A DNA stretch of 64,000 bases. It comes from Chloroflexota bacterium. Lineage in GTDB: Bacteria > Chloroflexota > Dehalococcoidia > UBA2979. Where the stretch lies: NCBI GenBank assembly GCA_026713865.1, contig JAPONQ010000088.1, positions 1-64,000 of the forward strand, in the 5' to 3' direction. Below are positions 63,195-64,000 of this stretch, piece by piece; the stretch's first letter is position 1; every line of letters starts with the position of its first letter. Made by a program: the position numbers and the translations under genes. The notes beneath the pieces are model-generated. The model made no database searches. It had not been told where the DNA came from and was given only the letters and a program-made list of their open reading frames with translations.

Positions 63195-64000
63195 CTACCG
63201 ATCTCCGGGCGGGACGACGCGCACGGTGATGATGTCGGTGTCATGGTACTGCTGGTGCCGGACGGACGAGGCGTAGCTCCGCAGCAGCACCAGCGAGAGC
63301 TCGTGCTCGGCCGGCTCCTCCGTGTCGTGCTGCTGGAGCTGGCGGATCTGGTCCTCGAGGTTGGACTCGTCGCCGCCGCCGATGAACTCGAGATCGGCGA
63401 CCGCTCCCTCGCTCGATGCCAGCACCACCAGCTGCCGCTGCGCGACCCCCTCCTCGGCCTCCTGCTCCTCGCCGGCGAGATCGATCGGGGCGAGCACGAG
63501 CAGCGTCTCCTCGGCCACCGCGCGCAGCCTCTCCTCCATCGCCTGATCCCAGCCGCGGCGGCGCGCGAAGGTGTTGATGAACTCGTTGAGCTCGGACAGG
63601 GCGTCGATGTGCAGGCGCGAGGAGAAGCGCATCCGCCGGGGGTTGGTGAGCTCGAGGTAGAGCACCATCACGATCGCCGCGAGCCCGCCGGTCGTGATGC
63701 CGCTCTTGAGCAGCGCGCCCCACACGGGGCCGAGATCGGGGAGGGTGAAGAGCTTGAACTGGAAGGCGGCGGCGATCCAGAAACAGACGCCGGCGACGGC
63801 GACCTTCTCGCGGTTCTGCTCGTTGCCGAGGATGGTCTGCGCGCCGTCGACGAAGAGCGTGCCGGTCACCATGATCAGGTAGCCCGCCATCACCGGCCCC
63901 GGGATGGAGCTGATCAGCGCCGAGACCTTCGGCAGGAACGCGAGGGTGATGAGGATGGCGCCGATGGTATAGCCGAGCCGGCGGCTCGCGACCCCGGTCA
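63195..64000 (-). CDS. NCS2-family nucleobase permease with cytosolic tail domain, 5' truncated
   Basis: About 268 residues are visible, and the open frame runs off the right edge. The membrane part (SRRLGYTIGAILITLAFLPK, SSIPGPVMAGYLIMV, GNEQNREKV) is the C-terminal half of an NCS2 xanthine/uracil permease. After the last helix a soluble tail of ~150 residues follows, starting LNEFINTFARRRGWDQAMEE and ending in YHDTDIITVRV. Its spacing of an EExxL helix (EERLRAVAEETLLVL) and later strands resembles a GHKL/RsbW-type ATPase domain, without a clear ATP lid. Normal NCS2 permeases stop near the last helix. Confidence 0.8.
   Translation of the reverse strand, partial: TGVASRRLGYTIGAILITLAFLPKVSALISSIPGPVMAGYLIMVTGTLFVDGAQTILGNEQNREKVAVAGVCFWIAAAFQFKLFTLPDLGPVWGALLKSGITTGGLAAIVMVLYLELTNPRRMRFSSRLHIDALSELNEFINTFARRRGWDQAMEERLRAVAEETLLVLAPIDLAGEEQEAEEGVAQRQLVVLASSEGAVADLEFIGGGDESNLEDQIRQLQQHDTEEPAEHELSLVLLRSYASSVRHQQYHDTDIITVRVVPPGDR

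Overview
This is a very GC-rich, densely coded bacterial window. Genes often overlap by 1-4 bases and GTG starts are common. The content fits a Gram-positive-like or deep-branching lineage: a PyrR attenuator, a CBS-less GuaB3-type IMP dehydrogenase, a PAC2 protein, CdaA with a YbbR protein, MutS2, SelA, and a class V aminotransferase beside SerA. A deep Actinomycetota or Chloroflexota relative is plausible, but no rRNA or tRNA was seen, so the lineage is an inference. Both ends of the window cut genes.

Layout. 1-0.9 kb: 3' end of an NYN-domain (LabA-like) protein with a 34-residue tandem repeat. 1.0-13.2 kb (minus): one long pyrimidine operon, pyrR-pyrB-pyrC-carA-(GNAT)-(2H phosphoesterase-like)-carB-(HAD phosphatase)-pyrK-(small membrane protein)-(acyltransferase with an apparent frameshift). 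It is preceded by a promoter, a PyrR-binding loop and an intrinsic terminator. 13.3-18.2 kb: stress-like protein, PAC2 protein, quinone oxidoreductase, prmC (plus) and guaB3 with a long structured leader. 18.5-22.1 kb (plus): metG, tatD and a polyprenyl diphosphate synthase. 22.2-36.8 kb (minus): a nuo cluster (A, C, D, H, J, K, small protein, L, M, N), then ybeY, dnaX, recR, recO and a sarcosine-oxidase-like flavoenzyme. The nuo cluster lacks B, E, F, G and I, which are all the iron-sulfur subunits.

37-41.5 kb (plus): a DUF35 protein, a thiolase-like protein without the nucleophilic Cys, a PHP phosphoesterase and two paralogous SDRs; probably a CoA-ester catabolic set. 41.5-49.9 kb (minus): argF-cdaA-ybbR-der-plsY-gpsA-HEAT-nudix-GNAT. 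50-52.6 kb: rph, HIT and DUF1015. 52.7-55.4 kb (minus): a class V aminotransferase and serA. 55.5-59.4 kb (plus): selA and mutS2, separated by an extreme poly-G tract. 59.9-61.2 kb: a lone ProV-type ATPase with different base usage. 61.4-64 kb (minus): histidine phosphatase, CoA-type nudix, beta-carbonic anhydrase and an NCS2 permease with a cytosolic tail, cut by the edge.

Regulation read from sequence: minus-strand promoters of the form TTGNNC-N16/17-TACNNT lie before pyrR, guaB3, nuoA and the aminotransferase-serA pair. metG and selA have a TACNAT hexamer only 7-8 bases before the start codon, which suggests leaderless mRNAs. carB and mutS2 appear to start at CTG. No CRISPR array, rRNA, tRNA, complete insertion sequence or phage was recognised. 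The most notable signals are the Fe-S-free complex I locus, the poly-G tract, the pyr attenuator with its accessory genes, the guaB3 leader and the permease fusion.
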